Of a DNA stretch of 64,000 nt, positions 1 to 9,659 are shown one piece after another. The notes below the pieces were generated by a model, which was given only the letters and a program-made list of their open reading frames with translations, searched no databases and was not told the DNA's origin. This stretch comes from Pseudomonadota bacterium (GTDB taxonomy: Bacteria > Pseudomonadota > Gammaproteobacteria > Burkholderiales > Gallionellaceae). A program made the position numbers and the translations under genes. The stretch spans positions 22,220 to 86,219 of the forward strand of contig JAJYYO010000012.1 of NCBI GenBank assembly GCA_021800795.1, read 5' to 3'. Position 1 is the first letter of the stretch, and every line of letters begins with the position of its first letter.

Positions 1-1
1 T

Positions 2-115
2 TTGAACGTGATGGTCATTTTTAACCCGAAGGAGGGCGACAGTATTTATGTGGCTGAGGAAGAAAATCAGGATAATAAATTCTGGCTGCCCAGAACGAAA
101 TTGAGCAGTCGGTAG
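2..115 (+). CDS. 3' end of an unidentified gene (partial)
   Basis: One reading frame is open from the first bases of the window to a TAG at 113-115 and gives 37 residues, ending in LPRTKLSSR. The peptide is hydrophilic and mixed in charge, with no transmembrane segment and no motif I recognise. The start lies outside the window. It converges on pgi, with about 90 bp between the stop codons. It could be a chance open frame, because 37 codons is short. Confidence 0.35.
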   Translation: MNVMVIFNPKEGDSIYVAEEENQDNKFWLPRTKLSSR

Positions 116-208
116 CGAGGCGCTTCAAGGATGCTTTTGTGCCAAGACCCTGGCGTAATCTTTATGCGGGTAGTTTCAGGCATCCGGCGCCTGCCGTCCG
201 AAAGCGAG

Positions 209-1858
209 TCAGCCGGGTGTTTGTTGCCGGCGGTAATACTCGATCAGGCTGTTGGTCGACTGGTCATGGTTCGATTTGACTGACTCATCGAGCAATTCCG
301 GCAGGATGCGCCCGGCCAGCTGTTTGCCCAGTTCCACACCCCACTGATCGAAGGAGTTGATGTTCCATACGATGCCTTGCACGAATACCTTGTGTTCATA
401 AAGTGCAACCAACATGCCCAGCGTGTGCGGGTCGAGACGGTCGAACAGCAGGGTGTTGGTGGGTTTGTTGCCGGAGAATAGCTTGTGCGGCAGCAAGGCT
501 TGCAGCTGTTCGCCACGTATGCCAAGAGCCGTCAGTTCCGCCTGCGCCTCATCCTGTGTTTTGCCTATCATCAGTGCTTCGGTCTGCGCGAAACAGTTGG
601 CGAGCAGGATGGCGTGATGATTGCCTAAAGGATTCTGGCTGTGCAGGGGGGCCAGAAAATCCGCCGGAATCATGCGGGTACCCTGATGTATCAGCTGGTA
701 GAAGGCGTGCTGGCCGTTGGTGCCGGACTCACCCCATACCAGCATGCCGGTATCATAATCAACTTTTTGGCCGTCGCGATCCACAGATTTGCCGTTGCTC
801 TCCATCTCCAGTTGTTGCAGATAGGCGGCGAAACGATGCAGATACTGGTCGTAAGGCAGCACTGCATTGGAGGCAGCACCGAAGAAATTGCCATACCACA
901 CGCCCAGCATGCCCATGATTACCGGCATGTTCTGCGCCAAAGGCGCATGGCGAAAATGTTCATCCATTTCATGCGCGCCCGACAGCAATTCCTCGAATCT
1001 GTCCATCCCGATGTACAGTGCGATGGGCAGGCCGATGGCCGACCACAGCGAATAGCGGCCGCCCACCCAGTCCCAGAACTCGAACACATTATCCGGATTG
1101 ATGCCAAATTCGGCTGTTGCAGCCAGATTGGTCGAGACGGCGGCAAAGTGTTTCGCAACGGCAGCTTCATCTTTCAGATGAGCGATCAGCCAGGCTCTTG
1201 CAGAGCGCGCATTGGTCAGCGTCTCCAGGGTGGTGAAGGTCTTGGAGCTGACGATGAACAGCGTGGTTTGGGCATTCAGGTTTTTCAGTGTCTCCGCAAG
1301 GTGCGTGGCATCCACGTTGGAGACAAAGTGGGCGCGCAGATTCGAGCTTGCATAGGGTTTGAGCGCCTCGCATACCATCAGGGGGCCAAGATCGGAACCG
1401 CCGATGCCGATGTTGACGATGTCGGTGATGAGCTGCCCCGTGTATCCGACATGACGGCCGCTGCGGACGCTGTCAGAAAATTTCCGCATCAATCCCAGCA
1501 CTCGTCTGACGTCCGGCATGACGTCCGTGCCGTCAACGAAAACAGGTTTATCCGAACGGTTGCGCAATGCAGTGTGCAGCACGGCGCGATTTTCAGTGGT
1601 GTTGATTTTGTCGCCGGTGAACATGCGCTCCATAAAAGCGGGCAACCCGGCCTGTTCGGCAAGCCCGATGAGCAGTTGCCGGGTTTCATCGGTGATGCGG
1701 TTCTTTGAATAATCGAGCAACAGATTGCCCGCTTTTATCGAAAATTTCTCGATGCGCGCCGGATCGTCCTGAAACAGCTGACGCATGTGACGCGCTTTCA
1801 TGGACTCGTAATGCGCAGTCAGGGCCTGCCATGCGGTGGATAGAGTGAGTTTTGACAT
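209..1858 (-). CDS. pgi: Glucose-6-phosphate isomerase
   Basis: Cytosolic enzyme that interconverts glucose 6-phosphate and fructose 6-phosphate, feeding glycogen synthesis or glycolysis. The 549-residue length matches the bacterial family. Visible motifs are the phosphate-binding GIGGSDLGP (about 151-159), the first family signature [14 protein letters not shown] (263-276), the catalytic base Glu353 in EMESNGK, His384 in NGQHAFYQ and the second signature [10 protein letters not shown] near 505-515, which supplies the C-terminal lysine. It lies 51 bp downstream of glgB on the same strand and is probably cotranscribed with it. The start MSKLTL is the first Met of the conserved N terminus. Nothing is missing. 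Confidence 0.97.
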   Translation of the reverse strand: MSKLTLSTAWQALTAHYESMKARHMRQLFQDDPARIEKFSIKAGNLLLDYSKNRITDETRQLLIGLAEQAGLPAFMERMFTGDKINTTENRAVLHTALRNRSDKPVFVDGTDVMPDVRRVLGLMRKFSDSVRSGRHVGYTGQLITDIVNIGIGGSDLGPLMVCEALKPYASSNLRAHFVSNVDATHLAETLKNLNAQTTLFIVSSKTFTTLETLTNARSARAWLIAHLKDEAAVAKHFAAVSTNLAATAEFGINPDNVFEFWDWVGGRYSLWSAIGLPIALYIGMDRFEELLSGAHEMDEHFRHAPLAQNMPVIMGMLGVWYGNFFGAASNAVLPYDQYLHRFAAYLQQLEMESNGKSVDRDGQKVDYDTGMLVWGESGTNGQHAFYQLIHQGTRMIPADFLAPLHSQNPLGNHHAILLANCFAQTEALMIGKTQDEAQAELTALGIRGEQLQALLPHKLFSGNKPTNTLLFDRLDPHTLGMLVALYEHKVFVQGIVWNINSFDQWGVELGKQLAGRILPELLDESVKSNHDQSTNSLIEYYRRQQTPG

Positions 1859-1909
1859 AGCGACTATTCCAAATCAAATTTAACGAATGCTGAGGAGGAA
1901 ATGAGTGCC

Positions 1910-4066
1910 CTATGCCTCGGGCACCAGAATGACACCGGCCAGCGGAGGCAGCTCGATTTCGGCAGAATAGGGCAGGCCCATCCAGGGGATGGCTTCGGCC
2001 TCGATCAGACCCGCATTGCCTAGATTGCTTCCCGCGTAATGAGCGGAATCGCTGTTCAGCACTTCGCGGTATTTTACGGGTTCAGGCAGGCCGATGCGAT
2101 AGTGTTTGCGCGGCAACGGTGTCAGATTCAGCGTGACGATTGCGGTCGATCCGTTGCGTGCACGGCGCTGATAGGACAGCACCGATTTTTCCGCATCGTT
2201 GCAGTCTATCCAGGAAAAGCCTTCAGACTGAAAATCCAGCTCATGCAGGGCGGGCAAGCTGCGATAGAGTTGGTTAAGGTCGTGCGTCAAATTTTGTATG
2301 CCGCGATGAAATTCTTCGCCCAGCTGCCACCATTCCAGCTCCCACTTCGATTGCCACTCGCGCCCCTGAGCGATTTCGTTGCCCATGAAATTGAGTTTTT
2401 TGCCGGGACTGGTCATCTGATAGGTCAGCAGCAGGCGCAGGTTGGCAAACTTCTGCCAGGCGTCCCCCGGCATTTTGGATAACAGCGAGCCTTTGCCGTG
2501 CACGACCTCGTCATGCGAGAACGGCATCACGAAATTTTCGCTGTAGGCATAGATCTGCCCGAAGGTGAGCTGGTTGTGATGGTATCTGCGGTGTACCGGA
2601 TCGTGTTCAAAATAGGCGAGCGTGTCATTCATCCAGCCCATGTTCCATTTCATCGAGAAACCCAGACCACCCAGATACACCGGACGCGAAACGCCGGGCC
2701 ATGCGGTGGATTCCTCGGCCATGGTCAGCGCCCCCGGAAACTCGTCGTGCACCATGATGTTCATTTCGCGCAGAAAATCAACGGCTTCGAGGTTCTCGCG
2801 GCCGCCGTATTTGTTTGGTATCCATTCTCCAGCCTTGCGCGAGTAATCCAGATACAGCATGGAGGCGACCGCATCCACGCGCAGCCCGTCAAAATGGAAC
2901 TCGGACAGCCAGTAATGCGCGCTGGACATCAGAAAGGATTTAACTTCGTTGCGGCCAAAATTGAAAATATGGGTGCCCCAGTCCTGATGAAAACCCAGAC
3001 GCGGATCCTCGTGTTCATACAGGGCCGTTCCGTCAAAGCGCGCCAGCGCCCAGCTGTCCTGAGGGAAGTGCGCGGGTACCCAGTCCAGAATCACGCCGAT
3101 ATCGGCCTGGTGACAAGTGTCGACCAGATGGCGCAATTCGTCGGGCGAGCCAAAGCGGCTGGTCGGAGCAAAATAGCCGGTACATTGATAGCCCCACGAT
3201 TCATCCAGCGGATGTTCGGTCACCGGCATGAATTCGATGTGCGTGTAGCCCATGCTCTTGACGTAGGGCACCAGATCGGTGGCCAGTTCGCTGTAGCTGT
3301 AGAATCTGCCGTCCGGATGGCGTTTCCAGGAGCCGGGATGTATTTCGTAGATGTTGATCGGGCTATGCAACCAGTCCCACTCACCTCGTTTTTGCATCCA
3401 GGCATCATCCTGCCAGCGGTGTTGGTGAGGGGGAGCCGCAAGGGATGCCGTGCCGGGGCGCGATTCGTAGCCTTGCGCGTAGGGGTCGGTCTTGGTCAGT
3501 ATGTTGCCGGATTCCCGGTTGCGGATTTCATAGCGATACAGCGCGTGTTGCGCAATCTCCGGGATGAAAATTTCCCATACGCCTGAGGATCCGTGCAGAC
3601 GCATCGGATGCAGTCTGCCGTCCCAGTTGTTGAACTCGCCCACCACGCTGACGCGTTCGGCATTGGGTGCCCAGACGGCGAAGCGCACACCTTTAACGCC
3701 TGCAATTTCAACGGCGTGGGAACCCAGCATGCGGTAACCCTGGTGGAGACGGCCTTCACCGAACAGGAATAAATCCTGTTCAGAAATATGAGCGGGGAAT
3801 TGGTAGGGGTCGAATATCTCAGAGGATGACAACCCGTGATGGACGCGCAAACGATAGGGTCGTTCAGGTTCGCTTTCACAGCGCCACTCGAACAGGCCGC
3901 CGGGGTGCGCTTTCTTGAAAGGTTCGTCGCTGCCTCTCAATGCAACTTGTGTGGCATGGGGGTCAAAAAAACGCACGACCCACTCGCCATCTTCGCGATG
4001 CAAACCAAGCAGGGCAAACGGATCATGGAGTCTGGTTTGTAACAAAGATTTAATTAGTGTATCCAC
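1910..4066 (-). CDS. glgB: 1,4-alpha-glucan branching enzyme
   Basis: Introduces alpha-1,6 branches into glycogen in the cytosol (GH13 subfamily 9). The 718 residues comprise an N-terminal beta-sandwich and CBM48 module ([18 protein letters not shown], about 125-145), then the TIM barrel with DWVPAHFP, the nucleophile Asp in [17 protein letters not shown] (about 395), the acid/base Glu in AEESTAWP (about 448) and [11 protein letters not shown] carrying the third catalytic Asp. A C-terminal all-beta domain follows. It is transcribed away from glgC and towards pgi, so the two strands form one glycogen locus. No glgA (glycogen synthase) or glgP (phosphorylase) is in the window, so those steps must be encoded elsewhere. 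Confidence 0.97.
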   Translation of the reverse strand: MDTLIKSLLQTRLHDPFALLGLHREDGEWVVRFFDPHATQVALRGSDEPFKKAHPGGLFEWRCESEPERPYRLRVHHGLSSSEIFDPYQFPAHISEQDLFLFGEGRLHQGYRMLGSHAVEIAGVKGVRFAVWAPNAERVSVVGEFNNWDGRLHPMRLHGSSGVWEIFIPEIAQHALYRYEIRNRESGNILTKTDPYAQGYESRPGTASLAAPPHQHRWQDDAWMQKRGEWDWLHSPINIYEIHPGSWKRHPDGRFYSYSELATDLVPYVKSMGYTHIEFMPVTEHPLDESWGYQCTGYFAPTSRFGSPDELRHLVDTCHQADIGVILDWVPAHFPQDSWALARFDGTALYEHEDPRLGFHQDWGTHIFNFGRNEVKSFLMSSAHYWLSEFHFDGLRVDAVASMLYLDYSRKAGEWIPNKYGGRENLEAVDFLREMNIMVHDEFPGALTMAEESTAWPGVSRPVYLGGLGFSMKWNMGWMNDTLAYFEHDPVHRRYHHNQLTFGQIYAYSENFVMPFSHDEVVHGKGSLLSKMPGDAWQKFANLRLLLTYQMTSPGKKLNFMGNEIAQGREWQSKWELEWWQLGEEFHRGIQNLTHDLNQLYRSLPALHELDFQSEGFSWIDCNDAEKSVLSYQRRARNGSTAIVTLNLTPLPRKHYRIGLPEPVKYREVLNSDSAHYAGSNLGNAGLIEAEAIPWMGLPYSAEIELPPLAGVILVPEA

Positions 4067-4157
4067 TTTTTACCCTCTTTAGTTCTTGTGTCGTGCCGTA
4101 ATTGTAAACGATAATGACAGCGTCAATCGGGGTATATATTGCTGAGGAGCAGAGGAC
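4067..4157. promoter_or_regulatory. Divergent glgB / glgC control region
   Basis: Only 91 bp separate the two starts, so both glycogen operons must be driven from here. A GGAG/GAGG ribosome site (about 4144-4155) lies directly before the glgC ATG. The AT-rich stretch with GTAATTGTAAACGATAATG contains plausible sigma-70 -10 hexamers on both strands, but I cannot fix the start sites. Confidence 0.45.
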
Positions 4158-5483
4158 ATGAATGTCGAATTGGGTTATCTGAGAAAAAAATACCACGTTG
4201 CAGCAGGCGATCCTGAACCGCGTTTTGTCAGTCGTTTAACCAAAAGCACTTACGCAATGGTGCTGGCCGGCGGTCGAGGCAGTCGTTTGCATGAGTTGAC
4301 CAGTTGGCGGGCCAAACCGGCCGTTCCGTTCGGCGGCAAGTTCCGCATCATCGATTTCGTACTCTCCAATTGCGTCAACTCCGGCATACGCCGCATCGGT
4401 GTGGCGACACAATACAAATCTCACAGCCTGATCCAGCACATCCAGCGCGGCTGGTCTTTCCTGAACGGGCAATTTGGCGAATATCTCGACTTGCTGCCGG
4501 CTCAACAGCGTGTCAGCGAAGATCAATGGTATCGCGGCACCGCCGATGCGGTATTCCAGAATCTGGATATCATTCGCGCATCGAAATGCGATTTTGTCGT
4601 GATACTGGCGGGCGATCATATCTATAAGATGGACTACGGCAAACTGCTGGCTTTTCACGTGGAAAAGAAGGCCGACATGACGGTGGCATGCCTGGAAGTG
4701 CCGGTCGAGGATGCATATGCGTTCGGTGTGATGGGTATAGGGGAAGATTCACGCGTGGTCGAATTTGTCGAGAAGCCCGAAAATCCGCCTTCCATCCCTG
4801 GTCATCCGGAAAAATCGCTGGCCAGCATGGGTATCTATGTATTCAATACCCGATTCCTGATTGAACAATTGATCAGGGACGCCGACAGCCCGAAATCCAG
4901 TCATGATTTCGGCAAGGACTTGATTCCGCATATGGTTGCCAACTATCGTGTATTTGCACAAAGTTTCGATCAAAGTTGCGTCGGCATGGGCGCCGACAAG
5001 ACGCCGTACTGGCGCGATGTGGGAACCATCGATTCCTATTGGGAAGCCAGCATGGAAATGACCAAAGTGATTCCCGATCTGAATATGTATGATCAGGAAT
5101 GGCCAATCTGGACCTATCAGGAGCAATTGCCGCCGGCCAAATTTGTGTTCGACGAACCTGAACGTCGCGGCATGGCGATAGACTCGCTGGTGTCCGGCGG
5201 CTGTATCGTCAGCGGCTCAGTGGTTAAGCGTTCACTGCTGTTCTCCGATGTGCGCGTAAACAGTTATTCCTCCATCGAGGACTCGGTGTTGCTGCCTGAT
5301 GTGGATGTCGGTCGTCACGTCACCCTGAAACGCGTCATTGTGGACAAGAACTGCAAGATTCCTGACGGATTGGAAGTCGGTGTCGATATAGAAAAAGACC
5401 GCAAACATTTTCATGTCAGCCCGAATGGAATCACGCTTATCACAGCAGAAATGCTGGGCCAGATCAACCACAGCATCCGCTAA
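4158..5483 (+). CDS. glgC: Glucose-1-phosphate adenylyltransferase (ADP-glucose pyrophosphorylase)
   Basis: Makes ADP-glucose from ATP and glucose 1-phosphate, the committed and usually allosterically controlled step of bacterial glycogen synthesis. The 441 residues show the nucleotidyltransferase fold with [13 protein letters not shown] (about 35-47), [21 protein letters not shown], the metal/sugar site [14 protein letters not shown], a SMGIYVFN motif and KDLIPHMV. A left-handed beta-helix tail follows ([26 protein letters not shown]). The N-terminal Arg/Lys cluster belongs to the activator site in characterised homologues. The start has a clear GGAG site. It is followed after 38 bp by the GH57 gene and then by malQ on the same strand. 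Confidence 0.96.
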   Translation: MNVELGYLRKKYHVAAGDPEPRFVSRLTKSTYAMVLAGGRGSRLHELTSWRAKPAVPFGGKFRIIDFVLSNCVNSGIRRIGVATQYKSHSLIQHIQRGWSFLNGQFGEYLDLLPAQQRVSEDQWYRGTADAVFQNLDIIRASKCDFVVILAGDHIYKMDYGKLLAFHVEKKADMTVACLEVPVEDAYAFGVMGIGEDSRVVEFVEKPENPPSIPGHPEKSLASMGIYVFNTRFLIEQLIRDADSPKSSHDFGKDLIPHMVANYRVFAQSFDQSCVGMGADKTPYWRDVGTIDSYWEASMEMTKVIPDLNMYDQEWPIWTYQEQLPPAKFVFDEPERRGMAIDSLVSGGCIVSGSVVKRSLLFSDVRVNSYSSIEDSVLLPDVDVGRHVTLKRVIVDKNCKIPDGLEVGVDIEKDRKHFHVSPNGITLITAEMLGQINHSIR

Positions 5484-5493
5484 TTAACCTTAC

Positions 5494-5510
5494 CCGCCGC
5501 CTAACGGCGG
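5494..5510 (+). promoter_or_regulatory. Intercistronic GC hairpin before the GH57 start
   Basis: A perfect 6-bp stem (CCGCCG / CGGCGG) with a 5-nt loop sits between the glgC stop and the GH57 ATG at 5522. There is no T-run after it, so it is not a standard terminator. Its 3' arm runs into GGCGGAG, the best ribosome site for the downstream gene, so it may lower translation of that gene or protect the upstream message. Confidence 0.4.
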
Positions 5511-5521
5511 AGTTCATTGAT

Positions 5522-7231
5522 ATGACTAAATCCCTGGATCTTGTTTTTCTCTGGCATATGCATCAGCCGGATTATCGTGATTATGCCAGTGGCGATTTCG
5601 TCCTGCCATGGGTCTATTTGCACGCCATGAAAGACTACACAGACATGGCCTATCATCTTGAGCGGCACCCCCGGGTGCGCGTGGTGCTCAACTTTGTGCC
5701 TGTCCTGCTTGACCAGCTGGAGGATTACACCGATCAGTTCGCCACAGGGAAGATACGCGATCCGCTGTTGCGCCTGCTGGCACACCAGAATACCGGTGAT
5801 TTCACCCCGGAAGAACGGCTGCTGGCGCTCAATTCCTGTTTTCGCAGCAGCCATACCAAAATGATAGCGCCTTTTCCGGCCTACAAACGCCTGTGGGATT
5901 TGTTTCAACTTTTACAAACCGACGGAGAATATGGATTGTCCTACCTGTCGGGGCAGTACATGGCCGACTTGCTGACCTGGTATCACCTGGCCTGGTGCGG
6001 TGAGAGCGTGCGACGCGATAGCGAGCTGGTTACGCGTTTAATGAGCAAGGCCGAGGGTTTCAGTTACGCAGATCGCAAACAGCTGTTTGAACTGATCGGT
6101 GAATTGACCAGCAACATTATTCCGCGCTACCGGAAGCTGGCCGATGCAGGACAAATCGAAATATCGGCGACTCCGCATTACCATCCGTTGGCGCCCCTGT
6201 TGATCGATTTTGCCAGTGCCAGGGAAGCCATGCCGGATGCGCCGATGCCCAAATCGCTGCATTATCCGAAAGGTCGTTTGCGCGTTTCCAAACACATACA
6301 ACTGGCAAAGCTGAGCCATAAGGCAAGGTTCGGCGCAGAGCCAAAAGGCATGTGGCCGGCTGAAGGTTCGATTTCCGTGGAGACACTGCAGGTATTTGCC
6401 GAGGAAGGGTGCGGCTGGGCCGCCAGCGGCGAGGGCGTGCTGGTTAACAGCTTGCGCCGTTCCAATCTGGAGGTTCCCGAGCGTGGCCGGTATTTGTATC
6501 GCCCTTATACGCTGGAAACCGGGGCGGACGGCATGTTGTGTTTCTTTCGCGATGACCACTTGTCGGACTTGATCGGCTTTGAATACTCGCGCTGGCACGG
6601 CAAGGATGCTGCAACTCATTTTATCGCTCAATTGGATGCAATATCCCTCCAGGCGCCGGAAGATGAAACGCCTGTGGTCAGCGTGATTCTGGATGGCGAA
6701 AATGCCTGGGAATATTATCCTTATAATGGTTTTTATTTCCTTGACGAGTTGTATGCGCAGCTGGAGGCGCATGCCGCGATTACTACCTGCACCTATAGCG
6801 ATTTTCTTGAATCCGACCCGCTGCGCGGTGCAAAACCCGGCAGTTTGCCGACCATAGCGGCGGGCAGCTGGGTATATGGCAACTTTTCCACCTGGATAGG
6901 CTGCGAAGACAAGAATCGCGCCTGGGATTTGTTGTGCGCCGCCAAGCAAAGTTATGATCTGGTCATGAGCAGCAAGCGTCTGAGTGCGGCGGAACGGGAA
7001 GCGGCCGACAAACAACTGTGTTCCTGCGAAAGTTCGGACTGGTTCTGGTGGTTCGGCGATTACAATCCTGCAAATTCGGTTGCCAGCTTTGATCGTCTGT
7101 ATCGACACAACCTGACCGAGTTGTATCGTTTGCTGAAATTGCCCGCGCCGCTCAGTCTGTCCGATCCGGTCAGCCGGGGTTCGCTGGTAGAAACCGAGGT
7201 GGATGGAGCGATGCGCCGCGCAACCGAATAA
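5522..7231 (+). CDS. Glycoside hydrolase family 57 (alpha-amylase / alpha-glucanotransferase type)
   Basis: A cytosolic GH57 enzyme acting on alpha-glucans, either hydrolysing or rearranging glycogen or maltodextrin. The 569 residues carry the family regions in order: FLWHMHQPDYRD (9-20), QIEISATPHYHPLAPLL (about 216-232), the nucleophile region KGMWPAEGSIS (about 279-289), the acid/base region CFFRDDHLSDLIGFEYSRW (about 341-359), then DGENAWEYYPYNGFYFLDEL and SSDWFWWFGDYNP near 505. There is no signal peptide, which supports an intracellular glucan substrate. Position between glgC and malQ points to glycogen turnover. Exact specificity (branching, amylase or 4-alpha-glucanotransferase) cannot be read from the sequence. 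Confidence 0.9.
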   Translation: MTKSLDLVFLWHMHQPDYRDYASGDFVLPWVYLHAMKDYTDMAYHLERHPRVRVVLNFVPVLLDQLEDYTDQFATGKIRDPLLRLLAHQNTGDFTPEERLLALNSCFRSSHTKMIAPFPAYKRLWDLFQLLQTDGEYGLSYLSGQYMADLLTWYHLAWCGESVRRDSELVTRLMSKAEGFSYADRKQLFELIGELTSNIIPRYRKLADAGQIEISATPHYHPLAPLLIDFASAREAMPDAPMPKSLHYPKGRLRVSKHIQLAKLSHKARFGAEPKGMWPAEGSISVETLQVFAEEGCGWAASGEGVLVNSLRRSNLEVPERGRYLYRPYTLETGADGMLCFFRDDHLSDLIGFEYSRWHGKDAATHFIAQLDAISLQAPEDETPVVSVILDGENAWEYYPYNGFYFLDELYAQLEAHAAITTCTYSDFLESDPLRGAKPGSLPTIAAGSWVYGNFSTWIGCEDKNRAWDLLCAAKQSYDLVMSSKRLSAAEREAADKQLCSCESSDWFWWFGDYNPANSVASFDRLYRHNLTELYRLLKLPAPLSLSDPVSRGSLVETEVDGAMRRATE

Positions 7232-7275
7232 CTTGAATATCTTTGTGGTAAAATAATAAATAAAATCAAGTATCT

Positions 7276-8772
7276 ATGATAAATGAGCGTGCCAGTGGCA
7301 TCCTGCTTCATCCAACTTCGCTGCCTGGCCCATTCGGTGCGGGTGATCTGGGCGCCAATGCCTATCTTTTTATCGACTGGCTGATCGGCGCCGGGCAAAC
7401 CTGGTGGCAGGTTTTGCCGCTGGGCGAAATCGGCCCCGGCAATTCTCCCTACATGAGCAGTTCTGCATTTGCCGGCAATGTGCTGCTGATTGATCTTCAT
7501 GAACTGGCTTATCAGGGCTGGCTGGCGCCGGTGGATTTGATACCCTTGCCTGAGTTTCGTCGCGACAAGGCGGATTATACCTTGCTGACTCCTTTTAAGC
7601 TGGAACGGCTGCGCCGTGCAGCAAAACAGTTTTTCGCCTCTGATCTCTATGGTATGCACAGTGAGTATTCCGATTTTTGTCTGACAGAATGCGAATGGCT
7701 GGATGATTATGCCCGTTTTATGACCATCTCCGAGCAACAGGACGGGCGGCGCTGGAACCAGTGGCCGGCAGCGTTGGCAAACAGGGAGCCACAGGCCTTG
7801 CTGTCGCTGGATGCGAAAAGTGCCGAAAAAATCAGTTTCTGGAAATTCTGCCAATGGTGTTTCGCCAGGCAATGGGTGCAACTGAAGACTTATGCCAACG
7901 ATCGCGGCGTTAGGTTGATCGGCGATGTGCCGATATTCGTTGCCTATCAAAGCGCCGATGTGTGGGCGCACCGTGAGCTTTTCGAGCTGGATGAGGCGGG
8001 TTGCCCGGCTGTCGTGGCCGGTGTGCCGCCTGATTACTTCAGTAAAACCGGCCAGTTGTGGGGCAATCCGCTCTACCGCTGGGACGTTCATGAAGAAACA
8101 GGCTATGCCTGGTGGTTAAAACGTTTGCAGGCTGCCCTGAGCAATTTTGATCAGGTGCGCATCGATCATTTTCGCGGCTTTGTCAGTTATTGGGAAGTGC
8201 CGGCAAGTGAAACAACGGCAATCAACGGCAGATGGGTGCCGGGTCCCGGCGCCGGGCTTTTTGAGGCGTTTAAAAAAGCCTTTCCGGAGCTGCCCATCAT
8301 TGCCGAAGATTTGGGGGTGATCACGCCAGACGTGGTTGAACTTCGCGACCAGTTTTCTCTGCCGGGAATGCGCATCCTGCAGTTTGCATTTGGCGAGGAC
8401 AACTCCAACCCTTTCCTGCCGCATAACTACATCGCCAACACGGTCGCCTATACCGGCACGCATGACAACGATACCGTGATGGGCTGGTGGAATGCCATTT
8501 CAGACAGGGAAAAGGATTTTGTCCGTGAGTATCTCGGTCATCAGGAGATCGATGTTCCCTGGGACATGATAGTCGCGCTATCGGCTTCTGTGGCCAATAC
8601 CGTCATATTCCCGATGCAGGATATACTCTGCCTGTCGGGCGAGCACCGCATGAACTATCCGGGAAGCCCCGAGAAAAACTGGGAATGGCGTTTTACGTGG
8701 GAGCAGGTTCAGCCCTGGCAAACCGTGAGATTCGCGAAGATTACCGCCGAAAATTCCCGTAGCCGCGCGTGA
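7276..8772 (+). CDS. malQ: 4-alpha-glucanotransferase (amylomaltase, GH77)
   Basis: Transfers maltodextrin segments between glucans, releasing glucose. The 498 residues are typical of the short, non-CBM bacterial and plant D-enzyme type. Motifs are SGILLHPTSLPGPFGAGDLG at the N terminus, IGDVPIFVAYQSADVWAH, the nucleophile Asp in RIDHFRGFVSYW (about 295), the acid/base Glu in IIAEDLGVITPDV (about 341) and the third Asp in TGTHDNDTVMGWW (about 393). It is the last gene of the glgC-GH57-malQ run, 44 bp after GH57, and converges on the HU gene. Confidence 0.95.
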   Translation: MINERASGILLHPTSLPGPFGAGDLGANAYLFIDWLIGAGQTWWQVLPLGEIGPGNSPYMSSSAFAGNVLLIDLHELAYQGWLAPVDLIPLPEFRRDKADYTLLTPFKLERLRRAAKQFFASDLYGMHSEYSDFCLTECEWLDDYARFMTISEQQDGRRWNQWPAALANREPQALLSLDAKSAEKISFWKFCQWCFARQWVQLKTYANDRGVRLIGDVPIFVAYQSADVWAHRELFELDEAGCPAVVAGVPPDYFSKTGQLWGNPLYRWDVHEETGYAWWLKRLQAALSNFDQVRIDHFRGFVSYWEVPASETTAINGRWVPGPGAGLFEAFKKAFPELPIIAEDLGVITPDVVELRDQFSLPGMRILQFAFGEDNSNPFLPHNYIANTVAYTGTHDNDTVMGWWNAISDREKDFVREYLGHQEIDVPWDMIVALSASVANTVIFPMQDILCLSGEHRMNYPGSPEKNWEWRFTWEQVQPWQTVRFAKITAENSRSRA

Positions 8773-8810
8773 TCTGAAATCTGTAATTCTGAATAGCAGC
8801 TTGATTTGCT

Positions 8811-8832
8811 GCGCCAGCCTGCCGGCTGGCGC
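8811..8832. terminator. Probable bidirectional terminator hairpin between malQ and the HU gene
   Basis: A perfect 9-bp stem (GCGCCAGCC / GGCTGGCGC) with a 4-nt loop lies between two convergent genes. Neither side has a proper T-run, so this is a stem-only or weak terminator. The convergent context is the main support. Confidence 0.5.
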
Positions 8833-8841
8833 ATTGAACGC

Positions 8842-9126
8842 TTACTTCTTTGTGCCGTTGACAGCAGCCTTCAGCGTTGCGCCTGGCTTGAAAGCAGGCG
8901 TTTTGGAGGCCGCGATTTTCAACTCCGCTCCTGTTTTCGGATTGCGTCCGGTGCGCGCAGCGCGTTCGCGTACTTCAAATGTGCCAAAACCCACCAGGGC
9001 AACGCTGTCGCCGGCAGCCAGCGTTTCGCCTATCACTTCAATCAGTGCGGCGAGATTGTGTTCCGCGACAATTTTCGTGCTTCCGGTTTTGTTGGCCAAA
9101 GCGTCGATCAGTTCTTTTCTGTTCAT
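8842..9126 (-). CDS. hup: HU-family DNA-binding protein
   Basis: A 94-residue nucleoid protein that binds and bends DNA as a dimer. It starts MNRKELIDALANKTG, has the GDSVALVGFGTFEVRERAARTGRNPKTG beta-arm region typical of HU/IHF and ends in a short basic tail. GRNPKTG matches the family signature. The open frame extends 22 codons further upstream, but the ATG at 9126 is chosen because a GGAGAAA ribosome site lies 6 bases before it and the family begins at this methionine. It is monocistronic, convergent to malQ, with the hairpin at 8811-8832 behind it. The sequence does not say whether it is the alpha-like or beta-like HU of this organism. Confidence 0.93.
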   Translation of the reverse strand: MNRKELIDALANKTGSTKIVAEHNLAALIEVIGETLAAGDSVALVGFGTFEVRERAARTGRNPKTGAELKIAASKTPAFKPGATLKAAVNGTKK

Positions 9127-9326
9127 GTGTTTTTCTCCGTGAATAGCTGGGTGAATTAATGGCTGCGCGTTACAGCGGGTGAAGTCTAACACCCAAATGC
9201 AGCAAACTGAACACCTCGTCAGGGTTCTTGGAAATTATTTCTTCTGAACGGCTTAATATGACGGATGAACAGCGGGTTTTACCGACAAACGGTTAATTTG
9301 ACAGCTGCGCCAGCTGGCAGGTCTGC

Positions 9327-9659
9327 TCATGGGACACTCAGCGCCGTTTCAAACAGCGGTTTGCCGGTGAGAAACTTTGACAGGGTGAATGCGGCCGTCG
9401 GTTGCATATTGATGCAGACCATTTTGATGTTCGCCGTCAGGCAAATGCGCGCCAGCTTGTCCAGCCAGTCGTAATAAACCGGGTCGATGACGGGCAAGTC
9501 GTTCAGGTCGTAATATAAGCGGGTAGCGTGTTCTTGTTGTAACACCGTCACAATATCCTGAATCAGTTGCTCCCAACCTCCGATATTCAGACTGCGTAGC
9601 GGCTCAAGCAGGAAGTTGCCGCGACCGATACGCGTCAGGTGGATGCCTGCAATAGCCAT
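9327..9659 (-). CDS. rsbS: RsbS-like STAS-domain protein
   Basis: A 110-residue single STAS domain, the size and position of the RsbS scaffold subunit of stressosomes. The beta-alpha pattern is typical, with YYDLNDLPVIDPVYYDWL as the central strand-turn-helix. In Bacillus RsbS the residue after the Asp of this turn is the phosphorylated Ser59. Here the corresponding residue is Pro60, so this subunit probably cannot be phosphorylated by its switch kinase. The start ATG overlaps the stop of the upstream rsbR-like gene, implying translational coupling. It is the last gene of a four-gene leftward operon. Fold and context are clear. Strict orthology to RsbS is less certain because of the Pro. Confidence 0.75.
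   Translation of the reverse strand: MAIAGIHLTRIGRGNFLLEPLRSLNIGGWEQLIQDIVTVLQQEHATRLYYDLNDLPVIDPVYYDWLDKLARICLTANIKMVCINMQPTAAFTLSKFLTGKPLFETALSVP

Noticed and set aside
641..1708. Long open frame on the + strand opposite pgi (355 codons), and similar long antisense frames opposite glgB, GH57, hoxF, the Lon-like gene, leuA and the EamA gene
   Set aside because: They have no family motifs, lie entirely opposite well-supported genes and follow their codon-position bias. They are shadows of the real coding strand.
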